This document shows, piece by piece, positions 1 through 9,214 of a stretch of DNA of 33,050 nt. The stretch comes from an uncultured Gammaproteobacteria bacterium (GTDB taxonomy: Bacteria; Pseudomonadota; Gammaproteobacteria; Pseudomonadales; Pseudohongiellaceae). The stretch's first letter is position 1; the number at the start of each line of letters is the position of its first letter. The notes below the pieces were generated by a model that did not search any database, was not told the DNA's origin, and saw only the letters and a program-made list of their open reading frames with translations. The DNA is taken from contig CAJXPR010000031.1 of NCBI GenBank assembly GCA_913058135.1, forward strand, positions 1-33,050, written 5' to 3'. The translations under genes and the position numbers were made by a program.

Positions 1-48
1 CGAGATTTCTGCCTGTCTCGTGGGCTCGGAGATGTGTATAAGAGACAG
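1..48. other. Untrimmed Illumina Nextera i7 adapter (artefact)
   Basis: Bases 1-6 (CGAGAT) match the end of the P7 flow-cell primer. Bases 7-14 (TTCTGCCT) match the i7 index known as N703. Bases 15-29 match the Nextera read-2 primer segment, and bases 30-48 are the 19-bp Tn5 mosaic end finishing in AAGAGACAG. The four parts are in exact library order, so this is library sequence left on the contig end and not biology. Genomic sequence starts at about base 49. Confidence 0.97.
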
Positions 49-124
49 GGTTTTGAGTACGTGGCAGTACAACTGTGACAAGCTGTCGTCGAGTGTGGCA
101 GAAAGCCTTTCGCGCGACAATATT

Positions 125-139
125 TGTAATTAAATTACA
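125..139. promoter_or_regulatory. Operator-like 15-bp palindrome O1
   Basis: The site reads TGTAATTAAATTACA, a perfect inverted repeat of 7 bases around one central A. It lies about 5-19 bases downstream of the start point predicted for the leftward promoter at 151-179. It shares the pattern TGTARTTAAAYTACA with a second copy at 197-211. A dimeric repressor site is the natural reading. I cannot assign the regulator family. Confidence 0.55.
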
Positions 140-150
140 TGACAGGGCAA

Positions 151-179
151 ATAATACCTTTCGGGAGGCTACAATTCAA
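151..179 (-). promoter_or_regulatory. Leftward sigma-70-type promoter
   Basis: On the minus strand there is a -35 element TTGAAT (179-174), a 17-base spacer, and a -10 element TATTAT (156-151). This matches 4/6 and 5/6 of the consensus with ideal spacing. The start point would be near 144, reading off the left end of the contig. The promoter sits between two matching palindromes. The gene it drives is not in the window, or only its first codons are. Confidence 0.6.
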
Positions 180-192
180 GTCCCGTTAGTTG

Positions 193-215
193 TTCTTGTA
201 GTTAAACTACAAGAA
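193..215. promoter_or_regulatory. Operator-like palindrome O2 / ampE 3' inverted repeat
   Basis: This is a perfect inverted repeat with 11-base arms (193-203 and 205-215) around A204. Its 15-base core at 197-211, TGTAGTTAAACTACA, is the sister of the site at 125-139; the centres are 72 bp apart. It overlaps the last codons and TAA of ampE. It has no following T-run on either strand, so an operator is more likely than a terminator. It lies just upstream of the -35 of the leftward promoter. Confidence 0.5.
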
Positions 216-1095
216 TTGTCAAAGCCACCGCGATCACCCAGACGATCTGGCTGCGCAGCACCAGGTCACGCAGGGCCTCCAGGCGCCATACGGCCTGTAC
301 GCTGTATTCCGCCTCGCGAATATCAGCCTCGGGCCTACCAATTGCCGAGCTGGCGCAGTCATTCAGTAGCGCCATATTGCTGCCCGGCGCCAGTTTATCG
401 AACAACCGCTCGCGAAAACGGTGAAACGTCGCTACAAAATCGCCAGCCAGCGCAAACGCCAGTGCCAGCAGACGCGCCGGCAGCCATTCGGTCAGCGACA
501 GAATGCGCTGCCACGCCCGGTCGTCGGCTCTGTCTTCCAGCAGCACATCGGCATCAAGCATCTGCTGCAACAGAAAATACAGCAAGGCGCCCAGCGGACC
601 GAGCACGATGTACCAGAACAGAACCGCAAACAGGCGGCGCAGGCTGACCATCAGCACATAATCAAGAAACTGCTGGTGCATGATTGCGTAACCATCGACA
701 CGCGTATGAAAGGCATCCGGCGCCAGCTCAGCGGTTCCCAGATACGCCGCTTCGTAGTTGCCATTGCGCCAGCAGGCAAGGTAATCATCAATCAACGCCA
801 CCAGATTGAACCTTGGGAGACAGTACACCAGGATCACCACATGCAGCCCCAGAGACAACAGGCCTAAAAACTGTCCCTCCGCCAGCCACAGCAACAGTGC
901 AGGGGGTATGATCGGCAACAGGATTGCCAGCATCGGCAGGGTACCAGACCAATTGCGCATGAACGCGGGCAGGCGGTGGGCATGACTTATCAACCAGGCC
1001 TGCCAGGCATCAAACCAGCCATCAACAGGCAGTCGACGCTCGCGGCGCCAGTAGTGATTGATCAGCAAGCAGGTGATCACGGTAAGAAAGATCAT
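202..1095 (-). CDS. ampE: AmpE-like inner-membrane regulatory protein
   Basis: The 297-residue product is an integral membrane protein of AmpE type (E. coli AmpE has 284 residues). Hydrophobic segments occur at about residues 1-12, 50-90, 150-175 and at the extreme C-terminus, which ends with the last segment. Family knowledge places AmpE in the inner membrane, with a proposed link to beta-lactamase/muropeptide signalling. Its biochemical role is not established. The ATG overlaps the ampD stop as ATGA (1092-1095), so it is probably translated by coupling to ampD. The call rests on the sequence type and on the ampD neighbour. The stop codon lies inside an inverted repeat. Confidence 0.85.
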   Translation of the reverse strand: MIFLTVITCLLINHYWRRERRLPVDGWFDAWQAWLISHAHRLPAFMRNWSGTLPMLAILLPIIPPALLLWLAEGQFLGLLSLGLHVVILVYCLPRFNLVALIDDYLACWRNGNYEAAYLGTAELAPDAFHTRVDGYAIMHQQFLDYVLMVSLRRLFAVLFWYIVLGPLGALLYFLLQQMLDADVLLEDRADDRAWQRILSLTEWLPARLLALAFALAGDFVATFHRFRERLFDKLAPGSNMALLNDCASSAIGRPEADIREAEYSVQAVWRLEALRDLVLRSQIVWVIAVALTILVV

Positions 1096-1667
1096 GTTAT
1101 GGCCTTTTTGTACCGGCGCCAGTCAAAACAGGGGCCGGGATCAGTCTTGCGGTCAGGGGCGATATCACTGTGGCCGACAATACGCGCCAGCGTGATGGCC
1201 GGATAGACCTCCTGGAGGTGACGGGTAAGCGCGGTCAGACATTGATACTGGGCGTCGGTAAACGGCTCATCGTCACAACCCTCCAGCTCAATACCGATGG
1301 AAAAATCATTGCATTGCTGCCGTCCGTCGAAACAGGACTGTCCCGCGTGCCAGGCCTTTTTATCGAACGCAACATATTGAGTGAGCTGACCATGGCGGTC
1401 AATCAGCGCATGCGCGGACACCCGCAAATCGGCGATATCTCGGAAGTAAGGGTGCGCAGCAGGATCCAGCTGATTGCAAAACAGATCGTCGATCCAGCTG
1501 CCGCCGTACTGCCCCGGCGGCAAACTGATATTGTGGATGACCAGCAGATCAATCTGCGTGCCTGCTGGCCGCTCGCTGAAATTGGGCGACATCACGTTCC
1601 TGACGTTTTGCAGATCCCGGTGCAGGCCGCTATGGCGCCCGTTTTGCAACCAGTGCTCGCGGTTCAA
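1092..1667 (-). CDS. ampD: 1,6-anhydro-N-acetylmuramyl-L-alanine amidase AmpD
   Basis: AmpD is a cytoplasmic zinc amidase of the Amidase_2 family. It removes the peptide from anhydro-muropeptides during wall recycling, and its loss induces AmpC beta-lactamase in many gammaproteobacteria. The product has 191 residues. The zinc and catalytic set is present: H45 (in VIHNISLPPGQ), E127 (GIELEG), H166 (GHSDIAPDRK), K174 and D176, matching H34, E116, H154, K162 and D164 of the E. coli enzyme. The start is a TTG at 1667 with AGAGGA seven bases upstream. The next in-frame ATG (1592) would remove the conserved N-terminal tryptophan region. There is no signal peptide, as expected for the cytosolic enzyme. 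Confidence 0.95.
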   Translation of the reverse strand: MNREHWLQNGRHSGLHRDLQNVRNVMSPNFSERPAGTQIDLLVIHNISLPPGQYGGSWIDDLFCNQLDPAAHPYFRDIADLRVSAHALIDRHGQLTQYVAFDKKAWHAGQSCFDGRQQCNDFSIGIELEGCDDEPFTDAQYQCLTALTRHLQEVYPAITLARIVGHSDIAPDRKTDPGPCFDWRRYKKAIT

Positions 1668-1727
1668 GCAGGTGTCCTCTGTGATGTGCTAAAGTCGATA
1701 CTGAGTATAACACCGAAGCCAGTGTCT

Positions 1728-2258
1728 ATGAGCGATAACCATGAGCAAAAGCCGGGCCGTCACGCCGGTCTTGGAATGCTGATCATCAGCTTTGCGCTGG
1801 GCCTGGGTCTGCTGACCCTGTTTTTTGATGACATGCTGGGGCGCCAGTTTAATCCCAACCAGCGGCCGAGCACGCAGGCACTGCAGGACGGCGGCCTTGA
1901 ACTGGTGCTGCAACGTAATCGTCAAGGACACTATGTGATGAGCGGAGACATCAGCGGCGAGCCGGCAACATTCCTCCTGGACACCGGCGCCACCGATGTC
2001 GTGATCCCCGCAGGGCTTGCCGACAGCGCGGGCCTGCAACCCGGCCAGGCGATGCGGGCGATGACAGCAAACGGTCTGGTGACAGTCTACACCACTACCA
2101 TCCCCGTGCTTCATCTCGGTGAGATCACGCTGTATGATGTGCGCGCCAGCATCAACCCGGCCATGCAGGGTGACACCGTCCTGCTCGGTATGAGCGCCCT
2201 GCGTCATGTCGAATTCACCCAGCGGGCGGGCACGCTCATCCTGCGCATGGTGCCGTAA
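1728..2258 (+). CDS. Membrane-anchored retropepsin-like aspartic protease
   Basis: The 176-residue protein has one N-terminal membrane helix (about residues 14-33), a short linker, and a single retropepsin-like domain. The catalytic motif is LLDTGATDVVIP (DTGA at 85-88), and the second conserved strand is VLLGMSALRHVEF (151-163). It resembles the bacterial clan AA TIGR02281-type family. A single half-domain implies that the active enzyme is a homodimer, and the anchor orientation places the domain in the periplasm. The substrate is unknown. The open frame extends upstream to 1170, but that part is antisense to ampD. ATG 1728 is the first start clear of ampD, although it has no strong Shine-Dalgarno. 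The gene runs towards nadC, 57 bp away. Confidence 0.85.
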   Translation: MSDNHEQKPGRHAGLGMLIISFALGLGLLTLFFDDMLGRQFNPNQRPSTQALQDGGLELVLQRNRQGHYVMSGDISGEPATFLLDTGATDVVIPAGLADSAGLQPGQAMRAMTANGLVTVYTTTIPVLHLGEITLYDVRASINPAMQGDTVLLGMSALRHVEFTQRAGTLILRMVP

Positions 2259-2315
2259 GCCTGTAAGCTGGCAGCTAACCCGACCAATACATCATTACTC
2301 ACAGTGAAGTCCGTC

Positions 2316-3179
2316 ATGAGCACAAACCCGCCCCTCCCCGACGATCTGAAGCTGATCGTCAGCCAGGCACTGACTGAAGACATAGGCAGCGGGGACATAA
2401 CCGCATCACTGATTGACAGTGATGCTACCGCGCATGCCAGCATCATCTGTCGTGAAGACGCCGTTCTGTGTGGTCAGCCCTGGGCGGAAGAGGTCCTTCA
2501 TCAACTCGGCGTCAGTGCTGTCAACCTGGAGTGGCTGCTTGCTGAAGGCAGCGATATCGTAGCTAACCAGAGTATTGCCCGTTTCACGGGACCCGCCCGT
2601 ACCCTGCTGAGCGCTGAACGCTGCATGCTCAACTTTCTGCAAACCCTGTCAGGCACAGCCACACTGAGCCGGGCTTACGCCCGTCTGGTTGCACATACTT
2701 CATGTCAGTTGCTGGATACCCGGAAAACCATTCCGGGATTACGGACGGCACAGAAATACGCAGTTGCCATCGGCGGCTGCGGCAACCATCGCATGGGCCT
2801 GTACGACGCTTTCCTGATCAAGGAGAATCACATCAGTGCCTGCGGTTCCATCAGCCGTGCCGTCAACAAGGCGAGAGTCCTGGCCCCAGGCAAACCTGTG
2901 GAGGTGGAAGTGGAATCCTTCGCAGAGCTTGGCGAGGCATTGGATGCCCGTGCCGATATCATCATGCTCGACAACTTCAGCATTGCCGATATGCGCGAAG
3001 CTGTGCAGCGTAATATTGACCGGGGTGAAGGCCGCAGTAGGCTGGAGGCTTCCGGCGGTATCACCCGGCAACGCCTGGTAGAAATTGCCGAAACCGGTGT
3101 TGACTACATATCGATTGGTGCGCTGACCAAGGACGTGAAAGCCATTGACCTTTCCATGCGCTTTGATCGCCTCAAATAG
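2316..3179 (+). CDS. nadC: Nicotinate-nucleotide pyrophosphorylase (carboxylating)
   Basis: NadC (quinolinate phosphoribosyltransferase) converts quinolinate and PRPP to nicotinate mononucleotide in de novo NAD synthesis. Family motifs along the 287 residues are TEDIGSGDIT (20-29), DTRKTIPGLR (134-143), GGCGNHR (153-159), IKENH (168-172), EVEVE (197-201), LDN (218-220) and EASGGI (244-249). The length fits the family (E. coli 297). ATG 2316 is preferred, with GTGAAG about six bases upstream. An in-frame GTG at 2304 would add four residues and cannot be excluded. A strong terminator follows at 3191-3230. Confidence 0.95.
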   Translation: MSTNPPLPDDLKLIVSQALTEDIGSGDITASLIDSDATAHASIICREDAVLCGQPWAEEVLHQLGVSAVNLEWLLAEGSDIVANQSIARFTGPARTLLSAERCMLNFLQTLSGTATLSRAYARLVAHTSCQLLDTRKTIPGLRTAQKYAVAIGGCGNHRMGLYDAFLIKENHISACGSISRAVNKARVLAPGKPVEVEVESFAELGEALDARADIIMLDNFSIADMREAVQRNIDRGEGRSRLEASGGITRQRLVEIAETGVDYISIGALTKDVKAIDLSMRFDRLK

Positions 3180-3190
3180 CTGGCTGGCCA

Positions 3191-3230
3191 GGCACAAAAA
3201 AGGCGAGCCCGGGCTCGCCTTTTTTGTGCC
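3191..3230. terminator. Bidirectional intrinsic terminator (perfect 40-bp palindrome)
   Basis: Two 20-base arms (3191-3210 and 3211-3230) are exact reverse complements. The GC-rich core GGCGAGCCCGGGCTCGCC is flanked by A6 on the left and T6 on the right, so each strand has a stable hairpin followed by a U-run. It lies between nadC and the converging cytochrome gene and can stop transcription from both sides. Confidence 0.93.
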
Positions 3231-3246
3231 TTACTGTTTACGCCAG

Positions 3247-3268
3247 ACTGTTGCCTGGCGGCAACAGT
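3247..3268. repeat. Hairpin at the 3' end of the cytochrome gene
   Basis: Arms of 9 bases, ACTGTTGCC and GGCAACAGT, enclose the 4-base loop TGGC just downstream of the cytochrome stop codon. No T-run follows on either strand, so it is not a terminator alone. It may protect the transcript end together with the palindrome at 3191-3230. Confidence 0.6.
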
Positions 3269-3273
3269 ACAGA

Positions 3274-3669
3274 TCAGTCCTTGGGCGGCACAATATTGAC
3301 CGTGTGCATGGTGCCACTGGCGTAGTCCAGCGGTGCATCACCTGCCGGGTAGCCGGTCAGCTGCAGAATGTGCGCAAGAATCGCCTCATACTCTGCGTCC
3401 ATCAGGGAACCGGGCATGTCTGCTGGCATGGTAACCAGAATTTCTTCAAACAGATAAGCCAGTGGCTGATTATTGCGGTTGGACAGGGTGCCACGATAAA
3501 AGTCAGCATTGTGGCACGCTGAGCAGCGCTGCTCGAACAGTGGCTGGCCAGCCTCGGCCTGCTCTGTTGTGTAAACACCATCTTCGATGGTCTTTTGCTG
3601 TGCCGCGGCACTGCAAGCCACAACGACAGACACTGCAGCGGATATCATGGACAATCTGAATTTATTCAT
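3274..3669 (-). CDS. Small periplasmic c-type cytochrome
   Basis: The 131-residue product has a Sec signal peptide (about residues 1-23), one haem-binding CSACH motif (49-53) and possible distal methionines in MPADMP (81-86). This is a single-domain class I cytochrome c of unknown partner. The signal region also reads VVAC, which could be a lipobox, so it might be a lipoprotein. An alternative is simple cleavage after AAA. GGAG lies about nine bases before the ATG. The gene stands alone between nadC and pilA, where many relatives have none, so context does not suggest a pathway. Confidence 0.85.
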   Translation of the reverse strand: MNKFRLSMISAAVSVVVACSAAAQQKTIEDGVYTTEQAEAGQPLFEQRCSACHNADFYRGTLSNRNNQPLAYLFEEILVTMPADMPGSLMDAEYEAILAHILQLTGYPAGDAPLDYASGTMHTVNIVPPKD

Positions 3670-3711
3670 ACGCTTTCACTCCGACACCTTCTGGCGCCCA
3701 CAACTGTTAAT

Positions 3712-3739
3712 CAGATACTGCTTCCAAGCCCTGTTTCAA
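3712..3739 (-). promoter_or_regulatory. Possible promoter of the cytochrome gene
   Basis: On the minus strand TTGAAA (3739-3734) is followed after 16 bases by TATCTG (3717-3712), about 40 bases before the cytochrome ATG. The -35 is good and the -10 is weak. The rest of the gap 3670-3827 shows no gene. Confidence 0.3.
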
Positions 3740-3827
3740 TCTACAGTGTCAGGATAGAGCAGCCCGCCTGAATGCTGGCTTAACGGTATCTGCATCTGTT
3801 CAAGTGGCGCTAATGTATCAAAAAACC

Positions 3828-4271
3828 TCAGCACAAACCACTGGCCAGACATCCGGAGTCCGCATCTTCCGACCAGATCACCGATCCGCCACTCACTTCG
3901 CCATTAAGGATATAGGTGTCTGTGGTCGAGATTCCGGCGTAATCGCCGGTAGGTGTTACGGTTACCTGAAAGACATCATCGGCCAGGGTTATCGCCACCG
4001 AGTCGACCTCGGCAGAGGCGGACCAGCCCGGCTGAGCTGCGAGACTGCCGCAATTATCAATCCCTCGTGACTGAACACAGAGGTCGACGGCAGTCCTGGC
4101 CGGTGTCGCTGCAGTCACCAGCTCGGCGAATTTGGCTCTGGCAGCATAGCCCTGGTAGGCCGGCAGAGCCATCGATGCCAGGATTCCGATGATGGCCACG
4201 ACCATCATCAGTTCAATCAGTGTGAAACCATGGTCATGTGGCATAGCCACCGACGACTTGCTGTTCATCAT
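3828..4271 (-). CDS. pilA: Type IV major pilin-like prepilin (PilA)
   Basis: The 147-residue prepilin carries the type III leader motif [18 protein letters not shown]: the peptidase would cut after G15, leaving F as residue 1 and E as residue +5, followed by the pilin helix. Two cysteine pairs follow ([10 protein letters not shown] and C-terminal CLASGLC); the last could close a D-region disulfide loop. The start ATG 4271 follows AGGGAGGA with a 6-base gap, which gives a 15-residue leader. An internal ATG at 4244 would give the more usual 6-residue leader MPHDHG but has a poor ribosome site. The gene is divergent from pilBCD, as in Pseudomonas, where pilA is the major subunit. Confidence 0.9.
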   Translation of the reverse strand: MMNSKSSVAMPHDHGFTLIELMMVVAIIGILASMALPAYQGYAARAKFAELVTAATPARTAVDLCVQSRGIDNCGSLAAQPGWSASAEVDSVAITLADDVFQVTVTPTGDYAGISTTDTYILNGEVSGGSVIWSEDADSGCLASGLC

Positions 4272-4379
4272 GTTGCGTCCTCCCTGGACTGAAGCGGGCA
4301 CCCTGCCCTGTTAACTGCAGGTGTCGATCAGGCGCCGCCTCGCACAGAACGCCATGTGTCTCCTCCTGCCCCCAATGTT

Positions 4380-4408
4380 TATAGCAGACGACCTTGCCAG
4401 CTGCTATA
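4380..4408. promoter_or_regulatory. Inverted repeat in the pilA-pilB divergent promoter region
   Basis: TATAGCAG (4380-4387) and CTGCTATA (4401-4408) form a perfect 8-base inverted repeat with a 13-base spacer, between pilA and pilB (gap 4272-4440). Each arm overlaps an AT-rich -10-like run: TATAAA reading to pilA (4383-4378) and TATATAAC reading to pilB (4405-4412). No convincing -35 is visible on either side. A shared regulator site is an inference. Confidence 0.35.
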
Positions 4409-4440
4409 TAACTTCCACAGCCTTCCAGGGAGTTGTACTC

Positions 4441-6206
<1,766 letters not shown>

Positions 6207-6210
<4 letters not shown>

Positions 6211-7436
6211 AGCGCACCGATCCAGTTTACCACTGGCACGGCATCGACCGGCATGGCCAACGCCATCGTGGCCACATGCAGTCTGCCAATGCCACGCAGG
6301 TACGGCTGAAGCTGCATCAACAGAAAATTCGTGCTACACGTGTAACTCGCGCGGCATCATCTCGCACTGCCAGCACACACCGGCAGCATGAATCGGGGCC
6401 AGCGATTGGCGCTCAGGAGTTAAGCCTGTTCACGCAACAGACAGCCAATCTGATCAAGGCGGGACTACCTCTGCTACAGGCGCTGGATATTGTGGCCGCC
6501 GGCAGCGAGCACCCGCGCGTTCGCCAGTTATTGTCAACTCTGCAGAACAGGGTAGCCAGCGGCGGTAGCTTCAGCGAGGCGCTCGCCGAACATCCAAAAC
6601 ATTTTGACCAACTGTTCATCAGCCTGATCGGTATAGGCGAGCAGTCCGGCACTGTTGACAAGGCACTGGCGCGTGTTGCCAGCTGCCAACAACGCGATGC
6701 GGCCATTATCAGGCAGGTCAAAAAAGCTCTCACCTATCCTCTGGCGGTGCTGGCTACCGCTGTTCTGGTCACGGCCGTGCTATTGGTCAAAGTGGTACCC
6801 CAGTTTGCCGCCACATTTGCCGATCTGGGGGCGCCCCTGCCAACGTTAACGCAAACAGTCGTAAATCTGTCAGACCTCGTCATTCGTCAGGGCTGGCTGT
6901 GGCTGGCCACTACTGTTGCCACCGTGTTTTGCTGTTGCCAGGTGATAAAACACAAAACCGGGGCGCGTCTGCTCTATCATCGTCTTCTGCTGCGACTGCC
7001 TGTGGTGGGCATACTGGTGCGTGACGCCTCCCTGTCAAGAATCTGTCGGACGCTGGCCACCACGATGGGCGCCGGCCTGACCATTGTCGACGCGCTGCGA
7101 TTGAGTGCCACTGCTGCCGGCAATCTGTTCTACCGGCAAGTATGTCTCGATATTCTGGCAGATGTGGAACAGGGGCAGTCTCTGGGCTTCTCCATTCGCA
7201 AGACCGGCTCGTTTCCGGTTATGATTACGCAATTGACCCATGCTGGCGAGCAATCCGGCACACTGGACACCATGCTGGAGCGCTGCGCCGACCACTACGA
7301 ACACAGCGTCAACGAGCTTCTGGAAGGGCTTACGGGCATGCTGGAACCCATGATAATGGCAGCCCTGGGTCTGCTGGTGGGCGGACTGATGGTTGCCATG
7401 TACCTGCCGATCTTTCGCCTGGGCGCCGCTCTCTAG
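6207..7436 (+). CDS. pilC: Type IV pilus inner-membrane platform protein PilC
   Basis: The 409-residue protein has two T2SSF domains, each with cytoplasmic helices followed by membrane segments (about residues 175-200, 225-245 and 378-402). The domains start near LSLFTQQTANLIKAGLPLLQ and ISRICRTLATTMGAGLTIV. PilC forms the inner-membrane platform that couples PilB to pilin polymerisation. The start is GTG 6207, overlapping the pilB stop as GTGA, which implies translational coupling. The length fits the family (about 405). Confidence 0.94.
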
Positions 7437-7480
7437 CATTGTCCCCGGCGCAACTATAATTTTTATAACAGGAATATTTG

Positions 7481-8389
7481 ATGGCGACAATCGTGGAACT
7501 GATGCAGGCATCCCTGCCGCTTACCATCGCGCTGGCAGGGCTTCTGGGCTTGCTGGTGGGCAGTTTTCTGAACGTCGTCATCTATCGTCTGCCCCTGATG
7601 CTGCAGCGCGAATGGCGAAACCAGTGCCTGGAGTATCTGCAGGTTGATGCCAAAAAGACCAGGATTGCCGACCCGGCGGCCGGTCACGCTACGTTTAACC
7701 TCTTGAAACCCGACTCCCATTGTCCGGTTTGTCATAAACCGGTCAGGCCGTGGCAGAATATTCCGGTGCTCAGCTATCTGATATTACGTGGTCGCTGCAG
7801 CCAGTGTCAGACCAGAATACACTGGCGTTACCCTGTGGTGGAAATGGTCACCGCTTTGCTGTCGGCGCTGGTTGCCTGGCATTTTGGCGCAACCTGGGCC
7901 TGTGCCGCCGCCCTGGTGTTTACCTGGGGTCTGGTTAGTCTGACCGTCATTGATATTGATCATCAGTTGCTGCCCGACAATATTACCCTGCCGCTGCTGT
8001 GGCTGGGGCTTATACTCAGCGTCTCGGGACATGGCACCGGCGTATCGCCGGCTGATGCACTGATTGGCGCCAGCGCAGGCTATATGAGCCTGTGGAGCAT
8101 TTACTGGGTATTCAAACTGCTGACCGGTCGCGAAGGCATGGGCTATGGCGACTTCAAATTGCTGGCAGCTATCGGTGCCTGGCTGGGCTGGCAGCAACTG
8201 TTGACGGTGGTCATCCTGTCCTCACTCACCGGTGCCATCATCGGCATTGCACTGGCAGTAATGGCCGGTCGTGACAAGAACATCCCGATGTCATTCGGTC
8301 CCTACCTGGCAATCGCCGGCTTTATCGCGCTGATATGGGGCGATGCCATCGGTAATACGTACTTCTCCATGCTGGTGATGCAACCATGA
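7481..8389 (+). CDS. pilD: Prepilin peptidase / N-methyltransferase PilD
   Basis: PilD cleaves prepilin leaders and methylates the new N-terminus. It is an inner-membrane aspartic protease. The 302 residues show the cytoplasmic zinc tetracysteine CPVC...CSQC (C81, C84, C106, C109), the catalytic aspartate regions IDIDHQLLPD (about 157-166) and GMGYGDFK (D224), and about eight membrane segments. ATG 7481 has AGGAA six bases upstream; an in-frame TTG precedes it. A perfect TATAAT at 7455-7460 lies in the 44-base gap after pilC but has no matching -35. Its targets would include the pilin at 3828-4271. Confidence 0.95.
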   Translation: MATIVELMQASLPLTIALAGLLGLLVGSFLNVVIYRLPLMLQREWRNQCLEYLQVDAKKTRIADPAAGHATFNLLKPDSHCPVCHKPVRPWQNIPVLSYLILRGRCSQCQTRIHWRYPVVEMVTALLSALVAWHFGATWACAAALVFTWGLVSLTVIDIDHQLLPDNITLPLLWLGLILSVSGHGTGVSPADALIGASAGYMSLWSIYWVFKLLTGREGMGYGDFKLLAAIGAWLGWQQLLTVVILSSLTGAIIGIALAVMAGRDKNIPMSFGPYLAIAGFIALIWGDAIGNTYFSMLVMQP

Positions 8390-9012
8390 CAGATCGCCAG
8401 GCGTTGATCATCGGCATTACCGGCGGCATTGGTAGCGGCAAAACAGCAGCCACTGATGCCTTTGCGGCGCTGGGCATCACCGTCGTCGACGCAGACCTGG
8501 TCGCGCGCGAGGTGGTGAAACCCGGTCAGCCGGCACTGGCAGCCATTGCTGCGAACTTTGGTCAGCAAATCCTGCTGCCCGACGGCAACCTTGATCGCAA
8601 GGCCTTGCGCGAAACCATTTTCCGCGAACCGGCAGCCAAACAGTGGCTGGAAGACTTGCTGCACCCGCTTATACGCCAGGAGATACTGTCCCGTCTGCAG
8701 CACAGCAACTCACCGTACACCTTGCTGTCCTCGCCACTGTTGCTGGAGACCGACCAGCAAACGCTGTGTCAACGCGTGCTGGTCATTGATGCGCCAGAGT
8801 CTCTGCAACTGGCGCGCACGATGGCACGTGACAACAGCACTGTGGAGACCACCAGGGCCATCATGGCCAGCCAGCTTGATCGTCAGCAGCGGCTGGCCCG
8901 GGCCGACGATGTCATAGTCAATGATGGTGACCTGCTCGCCCTTCACGATGCTGTAGAAAAAATGCACCAGACCTATCTTGACCTGAGTAAGCGAACTGCC
9001 CCTTATGAGTGA
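8386..9012 (+). CDS. coaE: Dephospho-CoA kinase
   Basis: CoaE phosphorylates the ribose 3'-hydroxyl of dephospho-CoA in the last step of coenzyme A synthesis. The 208-residue product has the P-loop GGIGSGKT (13-20), the [10 protein letters not shown] segment (about 36-45) and [10 protein letters not shown] (about 90-99), all typical of the family. It overlaps pilD as ATGA (8386-8389) and yacG by 8 bases, so it is probably cotranscribed with the pil genes. The pilD-coaE-yacG order is common in gammaproteobacteria. Confidence 0.95.
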   Translation: MTDRQALIIGITGGIGSGKTAATDAFAALGITVVDADLVAREVVKPGQPALAAIAANFGQQILLPDGNLDRKALRETIFREPAAKQWLEDLLHPLIRQEILSRLQHSNSPYTLLSSPLLLETDQQTLCQRVLVIDAPESLQLARTMARDNSTVETTRAIMASQLDRQQRLARADDVIVNDGDLLALHDAVEKMHQTYLDLSKRTAPYE

Positions 9013-9214
9013 ACGTGTACTAAAAGTAAACTGCCCGACCTGCAAGGAAATCGTAACCTGGAGCGATAAGAATGCGTTCCGGCCATTCTGTTCCGAGCGC
9101 TGCAAGCTGATAGATTTTGGCGAATGGGCCAGCGAGAGACACAGCATCGCCGGTGAGCCGGTAGATCCTGAGGAGTTTCCCCAGCTTGGTGGTGGCCGGC
9201 AGTCTGATGACTGA
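9005..9214 (+). CDS. yacG: Zinc-binding DNA gyrase inhibitor YacG
   Basis: The 69-residue protein has the YacG zinc site CPTC (C10, C13) and CSERC (C29, C33), followed by [15 protein letters not shown] and an acidic tail, the family signature. E. coli YacG binds GyrB and inhibits gyrase. It overlaps coaE upstream and the Nudix fusion gene downstream by 8 bases each. In E. coli zapD lies between coaE and yacG; here there is no gene between them. Confidence 0.93.
   Translation: MSERVLKVNCPTCKEIVTWSDKNAFRPFCSERCKLIDFGEWASERHSIAGEPVDPEEFPQLGGGRQSDD

Noticed and set aside
75-647. Plus-strand open frame of 190 codons at the left end
   Set aside because: It lies mostly antisense to ampE, has no family features, and starts near the adapter.
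1170-1727. N-terminal extension of the retropepsin frame
   Set aside because: It is antisense to conserved ampD codons; the membrane helix and domain begin after ATG 1728.
4384-4398. Sigma-54 promoter for pilA
   Set aside because: The GG and GC dinucleotides are 11 rather than 10 bases apart, and this spacing is normally strict.
7455-7460. Perfect TATAAT before pilD
   Set aside because: No -35 or TGn extension at a suitable distance, so I did not list it as a promoter.
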